A stretch of 64,000 nucleotides of DNA from JAVBOO01 sp031550435 (GTDB lineage: Bacteria > Bacillota > Clostridia > Lachnospirales > WRAX01). A program made the position numbers and the translations under genes. Positions 42,751 through 51,268 of the stretch are shown here, piece after piece. A model generated the notes under the pieces. It had not been told where the DNA came from. It saw only the letters and a list, made by a program, of their open reading frames with translations, and ran no database searches. Position 1 is the stretch's first letter. Each line of letters opens with the position of its first letter. Location of the stretch: the NCBI GenBank assembly GCA_031550435.1, contig JAVBOO010000015.1:28758-92757 (forward strand), in the 5' to 3' direction.

Positions 42751-42773
42751 ATTTGTCAGTCCATTCTTTTCGT

Positions 42774-42817
42774 TAATACCGCGGAAGTTAGATACTGCAT
42801 AAAATACTTACGCGGCG
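42774..42817 (-). repeat. Dispersed repeat RC, copy 3
   Basis: TAATACCGCGGAAGTTAGATAC then TGCATAAAATACTTACGCGG, as in copies 1, 2 and 55281. It lies between the importer gene and apbE. Confidence 0.65.
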
Positions 42818-42890
42818 ATAATTGCGAGTTAGCCAAAAAAGATTGTAAAGAAAGAAATAAAGCGTCCGGGCCGGACTAAAGCGGCATGCA

Positions 42891-43799
42891 CTACCTCACA
42901 ACCAGATTCTTGTATTCATATTCGCCCTTGACTAGATCTTTTTGCTTAACCCATTCAAGCACAGATAAAAATTCGCTTTCATCGGTTTTTTCGAGCTTGT
43001 TGTACGGTACGAATAATGACAAGTCACTGTTTTCGGGCAGGCTTAGCTCGGAAATACATTTTGAGTAATCGGCCGAGCCTTTGTTTAGATAAGCGGCCGA
43101 CTCGTTGTAGGCTTTCTCGATTTTTTCGCAGATACCGTCGTTCGCGGCCAAATACTCGGCTGTGACAAGAAGCACCGATGGTTTCGGAGATTCCGAGTCT
43201 AAAAGAGGGAGCACGGAACCCGTTTCGGAAACACTGGAAGCCATCGGCTCCGGAAGCATTGCCGCTTCGATTTGGCCGTTGTTCAGCATTTCCAAGCGAA
43301 GCGGGAGTGCGGGCACGCTCGTTTTTTCGATTTTGCTTAAGTCGATATCGCCGCTTTCTATTTTCATATCGAGCATGTACTCCATAAGTGTGTTAAATGA
43401 AAGCCCGATTTTCCCTCCGCTGAAATCGGAATAGCTTTTAACGCCCGAAGTGCCGGTCGCAAGACCGTAGCGCCCGTCTGTCCGGCCTATGGAAGTCATT
43501 TTTGTTCCGCTTTCGTTAAAGAGCAGCAGCGAAATAATATCTGAGGACGTTGCGTCCAGTTGACCTGCCGAAAGCGCAAAATCTCTGTCCTGTGCGCTCT
43601 TGAACGTAACTATTTCTATATTTATGCCGTTTGCGGCAAAAAAACCTTCGTCTCTGCCGACAACAAACGGTACGCCGGTCACGTCCGGCATCAGTCCTAT
43701 GCGGAACTTAACGTTTTCGTAAGACACATTTTTCTGTGGAGAACACGAGGCGCATAAAAGCATTACGCCGGCTAAAAGAAACATTATTTTTTTACTCAT
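42891..43799 (-). CDS. ABC importer substrate-binding lipoprotein, NMT1/SsuA-like
   Basis: 302 residues; signal MSKKIMFLLAGVMLLCASC with lipobox CASC. The mature part opens FRIGLMPDVTGVPFVVGRDEGFFAANGINIEIVTF, standard for the NitT/TauT/thiamine-precursor binding-protein group, and continues SAGQLDATSSDII, GGKIGLSFNTLMEYML and ALPLRLEMLNNGQIEAAMLPEPMAS. This fold is also that of MqnA/MqnD, but the lipobox makes it a transport receptor. Downstream of its permease on one minus-strand unit. The substrate is unknown; position in a quinone locus suggests an aromatic acid. Confidence 0.9.
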   Translation of the reverse strand: MSKKIMFLLAGVMLLCASCSPQKNVSYENVKFRIGLMPDVTGVPFVVGRDEGFFAANGINIEIVTFKSAQDRDFALSAGQLDATSSDIISLLLFNESGTKMTSIGRTDGRYGLATGTSGVKSYSDFSGGKIGLSFNTLMEYMLDMKIESGDIDLSKIEKTSVPALPLRLEMLNNGQIEAAMLPEPMASSVSETGSVLPLLDSESPKPSVLLVTAEYLAANDGICEKIEKAYNESAAYLNKGSADYSKCISELSLPENSDLSLFVPYNKLEKTDESEFLSVLEWVKQKDLVKGEYEYKNLVVR

Positions 43800-43831
43800 T
43801 AAAATCTACCTCGTTTGAATGTATTTTTGTT

Positions 43832-43866
43832 ATTGATCCCCGATTAAACCCTGCGGTTTAATCGGC
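43832..43866 (-). repeat. Repeat RA, fragment
   Basis: ATTGATCCCCGATTAAACC and CTGCGGTTTAATCGG: the terminal palindrome of repeat RA only, at the permease stop. Confidence 0.7.
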
Positions 43867-43868
43867 GC

Positions 43869-44597
43869 TTACTTTACAAACTTTTTTTCGATGATTCCGA
43901 GAACGTAAAACAGTGCCCCCCCGATCAGGCCTATCGCCAGTATGCCGGCGTACATTTCGGCATAGTTCACTCTGAACATGGAATCCATTATAAAAAAACC
44001 GAGTCCGCGGTCCGTGCCAAAGGTTTCCGAGAAGAACAGTACGGACAAAGACGTTGCCAGAGCGGTTCTGACCGAAGAAACAAGCCCTTTGAGCGTTACC
44101 GGGATAAGAAGGAAGCGAAGTGTGTCCCATTTCCCTGCGTTAAGAGCGGTCAAAGGGTAATAAAGCGAAGGATCGGCAGATTTCAGGTTATCTCTTACCG
44201 TGACAACGATTTGAAACACGATAATTATGTATACCGAAATAATTCTGCTTAATTCGCCGAGACCGAACAAAAGCATAATTACAGGCAAAAATGCTATTTT
44301 GGGCACGGGATATATAACGCTGACAAGAGGAAAAACAAGCGAGTCTGCCCTATCGGAGCAGCCTATCCAAAGCCCTGCCGTATAGCCGCTCAAAACAGCG
44401 GCAAAAACAGCCGCGGTAATACGCGCAAGGCTGTAAAGCGAATGCGGAACGATTTTTGTAAAAAATCCGTTTGCAAATGCCGCCAAGGCGGTATGAGGCA
44501 TCGGAACAAACGGTTTCCCGACTATAGCCGAAAACGCATACCACAGCACTATGAGTACCGCTGTCAGACAGACGGCTTTTAACAGTTTTTTAAACAT
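43869..44597 (-). CDS. ABC importer permease, NitT/TauT type
   Basis: 242 residues with six membrane helices. The conserved loop is TALNAGKWDTLRFLLIPVTLKGLVSSVRTALATSLSVLFFSET (about 150-192), with VPMPHTALAAFANGFF near the N-terminus. The gene overlaps the ATPase gene by 8 bases and is followed by the binding protein. The ATPase gene overlaps ubiX, so this importer is translated together with quinone-prenylation enzymes. Confidence 0.9.
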   Translation of the reverse strand: MFKKLLKAVCLTAVLIVLWYAFSAIVGKPFVPMPHTALAAFANGFFTKIVPHSLYSLARITAAVFAAVLSGYTAGLWIGCSDRADSLVFPLVSVIYPVPKIAFLPVIMLLFGLGELSRIISVYIIIVFQIVVTVRDNLKSADPSLYYPLTALNAGKWDTLRFLLIPVTLKGLVSSVRTALATSLSVLFFSETFGTDRGLGFFIMDSMFRVNYAEMYAGILAIGLIGGALFYVLGIIEKKFVK

Positions 44598-45240
44598 TGT
44601 TTGCCACCAAAGAGTTTTTCCGGTTCAAACAGCCGTTCTCCAGGACGAATACACTGTCGGAAACTCTCATAACTTCACTTGTTTTATGAGATATAAACAA
44701 AACAGTCGGTTTATAAAGCAACCTGAGTTCCGTCAGCAAATTCCCGGCAATCCTTGCCGCCTCTTCATCGAGAGAGGAAAAGGCCTCATCGAGTACGAGC
44801 AAGTCCGGCTTTAGTATAAAGCTGCGGTAAAGCGCCGTTCTCTGTCTTTCGCCCCCCGAAAGCTCTCCGGGATAGCGCCTTAGAAGCTGCTTGATGCCGA
44901 GCACTCTTTCGACAGAGTCCCAAAGGTTTTTGTCCAAGTTTTTCCGTTTAACTTTTATACCGAGCAGTATGTTTTTTTCCACTGTAAGCCACGGGTAAAG
45001 GGAACAGCTCTGATCCACATAACCGATTGTATGCGTTTTCGGGGCCAGCACCGCTCCGTCAAGCGTTGCGGAGCCGCTTATAATCGGAAGTATACCGCAA
45101 AGCGCCTTTGCCAGCGTACTCTTACCCGCTCCCGAGACGCCCATCAGCCCGACGCATGAACCGCTTTCGGCGCAAAGACTCACATCTTTTAACCCCGCCC
45201 CGTTTTTATACAAAACCGTAAGCCTGTCAACAAGAAACAC
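44590..45240 (-). CDS. ABC importer ATP-binding protein
   Basis: 216 residues. Walker A GVSGAGKSTLAKALCGIL (about 34-51), Q-loop GYVDQSCSLYPWLTVEKN, signature LSGGERQRTALYRSF, Walker B LLVLDEAFSSLDEEAARI, switch VLFISHKTSE. Walker B is followed by alanine instead of the common proline (LDEA instead of LDEP). Short, near the minimum for this class. It overlaps ubiX by 14 bases, the strongest sign that import and quinone steps are linked. Confidence 0.9.
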   Translation of the reverse strand: MFLVDRLTVLYKNGAGLKDVSLCAESGSCVGLMGVSGAGKSTLAKALCGILPIISGSATLDGAVLAPKTHTIGYVDQSCSLYPWLTVEKNILLGIKVKRKNLDKNLWDSVERVLGIKQLLRRYPGELSGGERQRTALYRSFILKPDLLVLDEAFSSLDEEAARIAGNLLTELRLLYKPTVLFISHKTSEVMRVSDSVFVLENGCLNRKNSLVANNV

Positions 45241-45808
45241 TTCCGCCCCACTCCCGAAACAGTTTATTTTCGATCCCCGCCAGCCGCATTATCCTTCCCG
45301 TAAAGCTGTCCGTGATTTCGTCTGTTGTCGCGTGACCGTTATAGAAATCCGGGATCGGAGGAGCAATACAAACTCCGAGTTTTGCGAGTTTCAGCATGTT
45401 TTCGAGTTGAACCGCGTTTAGCGGGCTTTCTCTCGCGACCAGTATAAGCGGCCTTCTTTCCTTGAGCGTTACATCAGCCGCCCTTGTAATCAGGCTGTCC
45501 GAGATTCCGCAGGCTATCTTTGCGAGTGTGCCCATCGAGCACGGGCTGATTATCATCGCGTCACAGGGAAAGCTGCCGCTTGCAATCGCCGAAAACATAT
45601 TGCCGTTGTCCTCAATGGCAAGATTACCGAGCAGCGACAAATCTTTGACAAGTTCATCAAACTCTTGTTTCAGCTCAAATTCCGTAACTTTTTTCCCGTT
45701 TTCCGTGAAAACGAGTCTTAGCTCGCAATTGTGCAAAAGCAGCTGCCTGACAAGCTTTATGCCCAAAATACTGCCGGATGCACCGGTTATTCCAACAACA
45801 ATCCTCAT
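45227..45808 (-). CDS. ubiX: UbiX-type flavin prenyltransferase
   Basis: 193 residues. GITGASGSILGIKLVRQLL (N-terminal FMN loop), ISPCSMGTLAKIACGISDSLITRAADVTLKERRPLILVARESPLNAVQLENMLKLAKLG (about 85-143) and IPDFYNG are UbiX signatures. It makes prenylated FMN, the cofactor of UbiD decarboxylases. UbiD and UbiA lie upstream in the same run; the ATPase gene follows with overlap. With no mqnABCD in the window, it supports the late, decarboxylating quinone steps. Confidence 0.95.
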   Translation of the reverse strand: MRIVVGITGASGSILGIKLVRQLLLHNCELRLVFTENGKKVTEFELKQEFDELVKDLSLLGNLAIEDNGNMFSAIASGSFPCDAMIISPCSMGTLAKIACGISDSLITRAADVTLKERRPLILVARESPLNAVQLENMLKLAKLGVCIAPPIPDFYNGHATTDEITDSFTGRIMRLAGIENKLFREWGGSVSC

Positions 45809-45815
45809 TTTATCA

Positions 45816-46685
45816 TTAGCCCCTCAAAACAAAGTCTGCAAACGCGAATACAAAAAACACAACGGCAACTATCTGGTTAATATGATAAGCAGCCCATTGC
45901 ATGGCACCCGGTTTCGACGGTTTTGCTATCAAGTGCTCGGCCGCAAGCAACACCGCGCACATTAAGACACCGACAACGTAAAGCGTTTTTGCGCCTACAA
46001 GCGGGCAAAGCATAAGCAACGTTACAACGGCAAGAACATGCATAAACGCGGAAATGAACCCGGCGCCTTTTTCTCCGAAACCGGCAGCAACGGAATAGAG
46101 ACTATGCGTTCTGTCAAATTCTATGTCCTGCATGCTATAAAGTATGTCAAAACCCGCTACCCACATCAATACGGCAAAACCGATTACAAACGGCGTGAAA
46201 TCAAGTCTGCCCGTTACCGCGAGCCACGCGCCTACGGGGGCTCCGGCACAGGCCGTTCCCAAGACGGCGTGGCAAAACATCGTAAATCTTTTTGTGTACG
46301 AATAGACAAAGAACAGCAAAAGAGCCACGGGAGAAAGCAGTAGGCACAGCATATTTATGCTGAGGGCGGCAAGCTCGAAAACCGCGAAACAAACAAGAGA
46401 CAATACAAGAGCTTCTGATGCGCGCACCTTGCCCGCCGGGATATGCCTGTGCTTTGTTCTTTCGTTTTTTGCGTCGATTTTTCTATCGGCATAGCGGTTA
46501 TAAGCGTTTGCGCCTGTTCTGGCCGCCAGAAGAGCGATAAGTATTTTCAGCATCAGCAAAGCGCTCGGAAAACCTTTTGCGGCCCATAGCATAGACATTG
46601 CAGCAAACGGCAACGAAAAAAGGCTATGTGAAAACATAACCAGTTCGCCGTAAGTTCTGATTTTAGCGCGAAGCTTCAAAATCAT
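45816..46685 (-). CDS. ubiA: UbiA-family prenyltransferase
   Basis: 289 residues, eight to nine membrane helices. The two aspartate motifs that hold the prenyl diphosphate are NRYADRKIDAKNERTKHRHIPAG (about 62-84) and SMQDIEFDRTHSLYS (about 188-202). The enzyme joins a polyprenyl chain to an aromatic acid. It overlaps ubiD by 4 bases and precedes ubiX by 7. As UbiD/UbiX accompany it, the acid probably keeps its carboxylate after prenylation, as with 1,4-dihydroxy-6-naphthoate (MqnP) or 4-hydroxybenzoate, and unlike MenA. Confidence 0.93.
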   Translation of the reverse strand: MILKLRAKIRTYGELVMFSHSLFSLPFAAMSMLWAAKGFPSALLMLKILIALLAARTGANAYNRYADRKIDAKNERTKHRHIPAGKVRASEALVLSLVCFAVFELAALSINMLCLLLSPVALLLFFVYSYTKRFTMFCHAVLGTACAGAPVGAWLAVTGRLDFTPFVIGFAVLMWVAGFDILYSMQDIEFDRTHSLYSVAAGFGEKGAGFISAFMHVLAVVTLLMLCPLVGAKTLYVVGVLMCAVLLAAEHLIAKPSKPGAMQWAAYHINQIVAVVFFVFAFADFVLRG

Positions 46686-48127
46686 AATTTAATACCATAA
46701 TCCTGCCAACGTTTTTCAACGAGTTTTTTAATCTCATCGCTCATTTCGATATCATCGGGCCAAGGCCTCAAATGCCCCTCTGACGGAAGTTTTTTTGTTG
46801 CGTCGATACCTAGCCTGTGCCCAAAGTGCGGGTGATCGGATGCGTGGTCGAGAGCGTCGAGTGGCCCTTCGGATATGACGAGATCCCGCATCGGGTCTAT
46901 GTTGTTAAACACCTTCCACATGACCGTGCTTATATCGTGAGGATTAACGCTTTCATCCACTACTATAATCATCTTGGTATACATCATCTGCCCCATGCCC
47001 CAGAGCGTGTGCATGACCTTTTTCGCGTGCTTGGGAAAGCTTTTCTTAAGCGATACGATGACGCAGTTGTGAAACACGCCTTCCAGAGGAAAGTTCATAT
47101 CAATAATTTCGGGAGCCTGCAATTTTATAAGCGGCAGGAATATTCTCTCCGTAGCCTTGCCAATATAGCAATCCTCCATAGGCGGCTTCCCGACTATGGT
47201 CGCATGGTAAATCGCTTTTTTTCTGTGAGTAATTTTCTCTATATGAAAAACCGGATACATATCCTTAAGCGAGTAATAACCCGTATGGTCTCCAAAAGGC
47301 CCTTCCTCGCGCAACTCGTCCGTATCGACATAACCTTCGAGAACAAACTCTGAATTTGCGGGAACATAAAGCTCGTTCGTGACGCATTTTGCCGTCTTGA
47401 CGGCATGCTTGCGCAAAAAACCGGCAAAAAGCAGCTCGTCTATCATTTTCGGCAGAGGAGCGGTTGCGGCATATACAGTTGCGGGATCGCAGCCGATAGC
47501 CACCGAGACGGGCATTCTCTTTATACCCAAGCGCCTGTAAGTGTTAAAATTGTCCCTGCCGTCCTTATGGATGTGCCAGTGCATCCCGGTTGTTTTCTTA
47601 TCATATTTTTGAAGCCTGTACATGCCCATATTCTGCGCGCCGGTCTCCGGATTCCTCGTAAACACGAGCGGCATTGTGAAAAAACACCCGCCGTCGTCCG
47701 GCCAGCATTTCAAAATCGGCAACTTATCCAAATCGGGTTCGCAAACCACCTCTTGACAAGGCGGGTTGCTGACTTTCACAGGGAATATAAACGCCAGCGG
47801 AGCAAGCTTTGGTATTGATTTTATTTTGTCAGCCAAGCTTGCGTAATTCGAAAAGTCCATAAAATCGAGTATTTCCTCGGCTATGTCATCGAGATTTTCG
47901 GCTCCGAGAGACATTGCCATGCGTTTGTAGCTCCCGACGGCGTTTATGAGCACAGGGAACTCCGAGTTTTTAACATTGGTGAACAAAAGGGCGGGGCCGT
48001 TTTTTTTGGAGACCCTGTCCGTGATTTCGGTTATTTCAAGCTCGGCGTCAACTTCCGCGTCAATGCGTATCAATTCGCCGTTTTTTTCGAGCACATCAAT
48101 AAAATGCCGTAAATCTTTATAGTACAT
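46682..48127 (-). CDS. ubiD: UbiD-type prenylated-FMN decarboxylase
   Basis: 481 residues, the usual size of MqnL/UbiD enzymes. Marks: MGMYRLQKYDKKTTGMHWHIHKDG, GCDPATVYAATAPLP, EGPFGDHTGYYS (the active-site E...D/H stretch, about 285-296), and late in the protein GHRLGIDATKKLPSEGHLRPWPDDI. It removes the carboxylate of prenylated aromatic acids. First gene of the coupled ubiD-ubiA-ubiX-ABC run; 59 bases separate it from apbE paralogue 2. Confidence 0.95.
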   Translation of the reverse strand: MYYKDLRHFIDVLEKNGELIRIDAEVDAELEITEITDRVSKKNGPALLFTNVKNSEFPVLINAVGSYKRMAMSLGAENLDDIAEEILDFMDFSNYASLADKIKSIPKLAPLAFIFPVKVSNPPCQEVVCEPDLDKLPILKCWPDDGGCFFTMPLVFTRNPETGAQNMGMYRLQKYDKKTTGMHWHIHKDGRDNFNTYRRLGIKRMPVSVAIGCDPATVYAATAPLPKMIDELLFAGFLRKHAVKTAKCVTNELYVPANSEFVLEGYVDTDELREEGPFGDHTGYYSLKDMYPVFHIEKITHRKKAIYHATIVGKPPMEDCYIGKATERIFLPLIKLQAPEIIDMNFPLEGVFHNCVIVSLKKSFPKHAKKVMHTLWGMGQMMYTKMIIVVDESVNPHDISTVMWKVFNNIDPMRDLVISEGPLDALDHASDHPHFGHRLGIDATKKLPSEGHLRPWPDDIEMSDEIKKLVEKRWQDYGIKL

Positions 48128-48186
48128 TTTGAGCCTTTCCTGTTACAGAAATATCAAATCGTTCAAGCAGCAATGTTTCACCGGTT

Positions 48187-49257
48187 TTATTGCCCGGTTT
48201 CGGGAGTTTTTGCGAACTTATCCGACACCAGTGTATAATTTTCATTTACCAAAACGCTGAAATCCGGAAAAATCCGGATAACGGCAGCACCGTACCTGTC
48301 CGCAATCTCGTCGCCTTTTTCGGGCGAGAGTATAAAAAGTGCCGCGCTCAGTATATCGGATATCGCCGGGTCGTTGCTTACTACCGTTACGCTTGAATAC
48401 CCGGACGCAGGCATAAGCGTGACAGGATCAATCAAAAAATTATAGCGAACACCGTTAACTTCATAAAACTGTTTGTTGCCTCCGTTTGTGACAATGGAGC
48501 AATCTCTTACGTTTACGATATCGTAAACAGGCTCGGATGTTATATCGGAGTTTGCTATGCCTATGCGGAATTTTTCGTTGTTTTTATCCGGCCGGCCGAA
48601 GGTAACGATATTTCCGCCAATATCTATAACCGCGGCGCTCAATCCGTAGCGCACGGCATATTCTTTTGCCTGCTTTGCAGCATAGCCTTTTGCGATTGCT
48701 TCGATATCGAGAGACATACCTTTTTTTGCCAGATAAACCGTGTCGTTCTTGGCATTTATGATGACATAGTTAATATCGCAAAGCTTGCCGGCCTTTTCCA
48801 ATTCTTCTTTCGTGGGGAGTTTTGCCGACATGGGGTCAAGAAGCGCTTTATCTCTAAAATCGCGCCACAAGCGTGTTACCGGTCCGAGAGCTATGTTAAC
48901 GCTGCCGTTTGTTATCTCATATGCCAGCTTTCCGTACGTAAGCATATCGACTAGCTCATGCGGAACCTTAACGGGAGCCAGCCCCGCGTTATCGTTCACA
49001 GTCTTAATATTGTTTAAATCGCTGTAATCGTTATAAACATCCAGAATGTTGTTCAACCGCTGCATTTTTGATGATATTTTCTCAGCGGTGTCGTTAAATT
49101 TTTCTTCGTTCAGAGCATAGCCTGTAATAATCATATAAGTATCAAACGGTCCTGCGAACTCGGATGTGAACTTTTTAGGTTTCTTTTCTATGCAGCCGGC
49201 TTGTAAAAGCATGAAGCAAAGCATCAGAAACACCGAAATTTGCAGCTGTTTTTTCAT
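48187..49257 (-). CDS. ApbE-like lipoprotein (paralogue 2), altered active site
   Basis: 356 residues, signal MKKQLQISVFLMLCFMLLQAGC with lipobox LQAGC. It is clearly a paralogue of the protein at 41656 (shared LNNIKTVNDNAGLAPVKV, NIALGPVTRLWRDFRDKA, CDINYVII). Two conserved points differ: HIIDP is FLIDP (histidine lost), and the LDxGxIAKGYA motif reads LDIEAIAKGYA. The histidine is conserved and thought catalytic in flavinyltransferases, so this copy may be inactive, changed in role, or a FAD/FMN holder. It lies between the lipoprotein gene and ubiD. The start codon has a weak ribosome site (GAGGT 3-4 bases upstream). Confidence 0.88.
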   Translation of the reverse strand: MKKQLQISVFLMLCFMLLQAGCIEKKPKKFTSEFAGPFDTYMIITGYALNEEKFNDTAEKISSKMQRLNNILDVYNDYSDLNNIKTVNDNAGLAPVKVPHELVDMLTYGKLAYEITNGSVNIALGPVTRLWRDFRDKALLDPMSAKLPTKEELEKAGKLCDINYVIINAKNDTVYLAKKGMSLDIEAIAKGYAAKQAKEYAVRYGLSAAVIDIGGNIVTFGRPDKNNEKFRIGIANSDITSEPVYDIVNVRDCSIVTNGGNKQFYEVNGVRYNFLIDPVTLMPASGYSSVTVVSNDPAISDILSAALFILSPEKGDEIADRYGAAVIRIFPDFSVLVNENYTLVSDKFAKTPETGQ

Positions 49258-49311
49258 ACATACCTCATTTCGTTAAAGTGTCCGAGCAACGCCGCAGAGA
49301 CTTCAACGAGC

Positions 49312-49365
49312 TACTGCTTCGGTAATAAAATATAGCGCTTTCGCTATGTTTTGTTGCCGAAGTGA
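49312..49365. repeat. Dispersed repeat RD, copy 4
   Basis: ACTGCTTCGGTAATAAAATATAGCG and CGCTATGTTTTGTTGCCGAAGTGAT form a 24-base-arm imperfect hairpin in the leader of apbE paralogue 2. Confidence 0.75.
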
Positions 49366-49396
49366 TAATGCTTCTTTGGATAACGCCGTATGCACG

Positions 49397-49438
49397 AAGG
49401 AATCAGCTACAACCGCTACAGGTCGAAGCTGATTCCTT
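49397..49438. terminator. Hairpin between lipoprotein and apbE genes
   Basis: Perfect 12-base arms AAGGAATCAGCT / AGCTGATTCCTT around an 18-base loop, about 68 bases after the lipoprotein stop. No clear T-run, so it may act as an RNA processing or partial terminator site. Confidence 0.5.
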
Positions 49439-49505
49439 AGCTATTACGGCAATATCAAAATACTTAAGGTTCCGTTCATGCGTTTTTCGCCGAAGCGTTT
49501 GGCAA

Positions 49506-50105
49506 TCAGAAGCCTACTTTTGTCTCGCCCGTTATGGTTCCTTCGGACAGTTTAGCGCTGTCAAGCTGAGCCTGAGTCTTAAAGTATACGTTTCCGTCTA
49601 CAGTAGAGGTGAAAAGTTCGAAACCTTCCGCATCAACGTATATATCACCTTTAACCGTACCGTTTTGTATTCTGAAGTTCGGAGAAGTAACGTTCATTTT
49701 CGGAACTGTCAAAGTATACTCGGCGGTTACATTTCTGTCAGCGTCCTGAGCATATAGCGCGAGCTTTCTGTAAACCGGCTGAGCGTCGTCGCCCTTAGAA
49801 TGGAAAACGCCGTCAACATTGATTTCGTCCTCAACAGTTACATCCGAAAGAACCGCAAAAATCCAATATCCGTCAGCCGAAAGGCCGTTCTTCAAAGCTG
49901 CGGGATCAGAGCTTTCTTTGGGTGAAGCCGATGTAACCGCATCCGTAGTCACCGGTTGAGTAGTTGTCTCGGTTACTTCTGTTTGGCCCGCAGTTTGAGT
50001 CTGGGTTTGTGTCGGTGGCTCAGTCGTCTTGTTGTCACTTATACAGCCCGAAGATATCGCGCTGACGAGTATTGCTGCCAAAATTGTTGCTGTCAGTTTT
50101 TTCAT
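49506..50105 (-). CDS. Thr-rich lipoprotein of the redox locus, unknown
   Basis: 199 residues; signal MKKLTATILAAILVSAISSGC with lipobox SSGC. A Thr/Gln-rich flexible linker (about 27-65, TTQPVTTDAVTSAS) follows, then a beta-rich domain (about 75-199): WIFAVLSDVTVEDEINVDGVF, PNFRIQNGTVKGDIYVDAEGF, TSTVDGNVYFKTQAQ, like the stacked repeats of bactofilin-type beta-helices. The FMN-attachment pattern (Asp-x-x-Ser/Thr-x-Ala-Thr) is not present. In Listeria this slot is filled by the flavinylated PplA. Function here unknown; a structural surface protein is possible. GC hairpin follows. Confidence 0.75.
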   Translation of the reverse strand: MKKLTATILAAILVSAISSGCISDNKTTEPPTQTQTQTAGQTEVTETTTQPVTTDAVTSASPKESSDPAALKNGLSADGYWIFAVLSDVTVEDEINVDGVFHSKGDDAQPVYRKLALYAQDADRNVTAEYTLTVPKMNVTSPNFRIQNGTVKGDIYVDAEGFELFTSTVDGNVYFKTQAQLDSAKLSEGTITGETKVGF

Positions 50106-50269
50106 AAAATTCTGTCACCTGTCTTCTGATTATTTTTGCTTTTGCTTTTTGCTTTTGATTATTAAGTTATGGCGTATAGGCAAAATCCCGATCCGCCGCA
50201 AAACCTTTTATATTGCTTCCTTAACAACTATTAATCCTTGCTTCGCGGGCTTACTTTGCATTATTTAGG

Positions 50270-51268
50270 CTATACTGCCGTAATGCCTATCTTGCAGTCC
50301 TGAGCCGATTTTTCCAAAATATCGGACAAAAGAGCCGTTCTTGCGTTGTTGCCGGTATTGTCTAAGAATTTTTTTGCCTTCTCGTAAAACTTGAGCGCGA
50401 GAGCCATCGATTTTTTTGTTCCGCCTGCATCGACGACTTCACGGCAAAAATCTTTTGGGTTCGCTCCGCCAAAAATTACCGACTCGGCTCCGGCGCAAAT
50501 CTTTGGATCGTCGTTCATCGCCAGTATTAGAGGCAGAGTGATCACACCCTGCTCTATATCGCTTTGAACGGTTTTTTTTGCGCTGCTTTCCTTCGACTCG
50601 TAATCCTTACAATCGTCAATTATCTGAAACATCATGCCCATATTATAACCGAAGTTCTTCAGCCTTGTCAGCTCTGACCTTTCGGCGTTGCCCGCGACCG
50701 CTCCTGCTGCCGCCGACAGCTTGAACAATGCTGCGGTTTTCCCGGATATAATTTTCATATACTCAATAGGAACGAGAGTCAGATTGTTATTATTTCGGAA
50801 TTGCCTGAGCTCGCCCAGACATATTTTGTGAAGTATAGCGAAGAATTCGGAGGCAAGCCCCCTGTATCTGTCGTTATCGTACTTTTCGCGCAAGTCTCCG
50901 ACCGATTTTAGCGAAAGCGTCAGCAAGTAGTCTCCGAGGATTACGGCCCTGCGCTTTCCGTATCTGCTCTGAACACTCTGTTCTCCGCGTCTCAAATCGG
51001 CATCATCTATAACGTCATCGTGTACGAGCGTTGCAAGATGCAGTATTTCTATAGCCGCCGCGAGCTTCACCGCATCGCCGGGTATGCGACCGTTTTCATC
51101 GGCAGAGGACGCAAGAACAATCTTCGACCTGAGAGCCTTTCCTCTGGATCTTGATACATAGCCGGTCAGCTCGCCTATATCACCTCGAGCTTTTTTGAGT
51201 GAGCTTTCCGTAAGCGCGTCGGCAGCGCCGACAGCTTCGCAAAAATCATAAGCCTTGTTATCAATCAT
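50270..51268 (-). CDS. Polyprenyl diphosphate synthase (DmkB/HepT-like)
   Basis: 332 residues of the trans-isoprenyl diphosphate synthase fold. First Asp-rich motif LVHDDVIDDADLRRGEQSVQSRYG (about 85-107), second QIIDDCKDYESKE (about 213-225), also FKLSAAAGAV and KTVQSDIEQGVITLPLI. It makes the side chain for a quinone. The start overlaps the NDH-2 gene by 8 bases, so the dehydrogenase and the chain-making enzyme are translationally coupled. DmkB of the Listeria electron-transfer locus is the same type. A UbiA homologue is further downstream. Confidence 0.92.
   Translation of the reverse strand: MIDNKAYDFCEAVGAADALTESSLKKARGDIGELTGYVSRSRGKALRSKIVLASSADENGRIPGDAVKLAAAIEILHLATLVHDDVIDDADLRRGEQSVQSRYGKRRAVILGDYLLTLSLKSVGDLREKYDNDRYRGLASEFFAILHKICLGELRQFRNNNNLTLVPIEYMKIISGKTAALFKLSAAAGAVAGNAERSELTRLKNFGYNMGMMFQIIDDCKDYESKESSAKKTVQSDIEQGVITLPLILAMNDDPKICAGAESVIFGGANPKDFCREVVDAGGTKKSMALALKFYEKAKKFLDNTGNNARTALLSDILEKSAQDCKIGITAV

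Noticed and set aside
42891..43799. Reading the binding protein as MqnA/MqnD menaquinone enzyme
   Set aside because: It has a lipoprotein signal and sits with permease and ATPase genes, so it is a transport receptor in spite of the shared fold.
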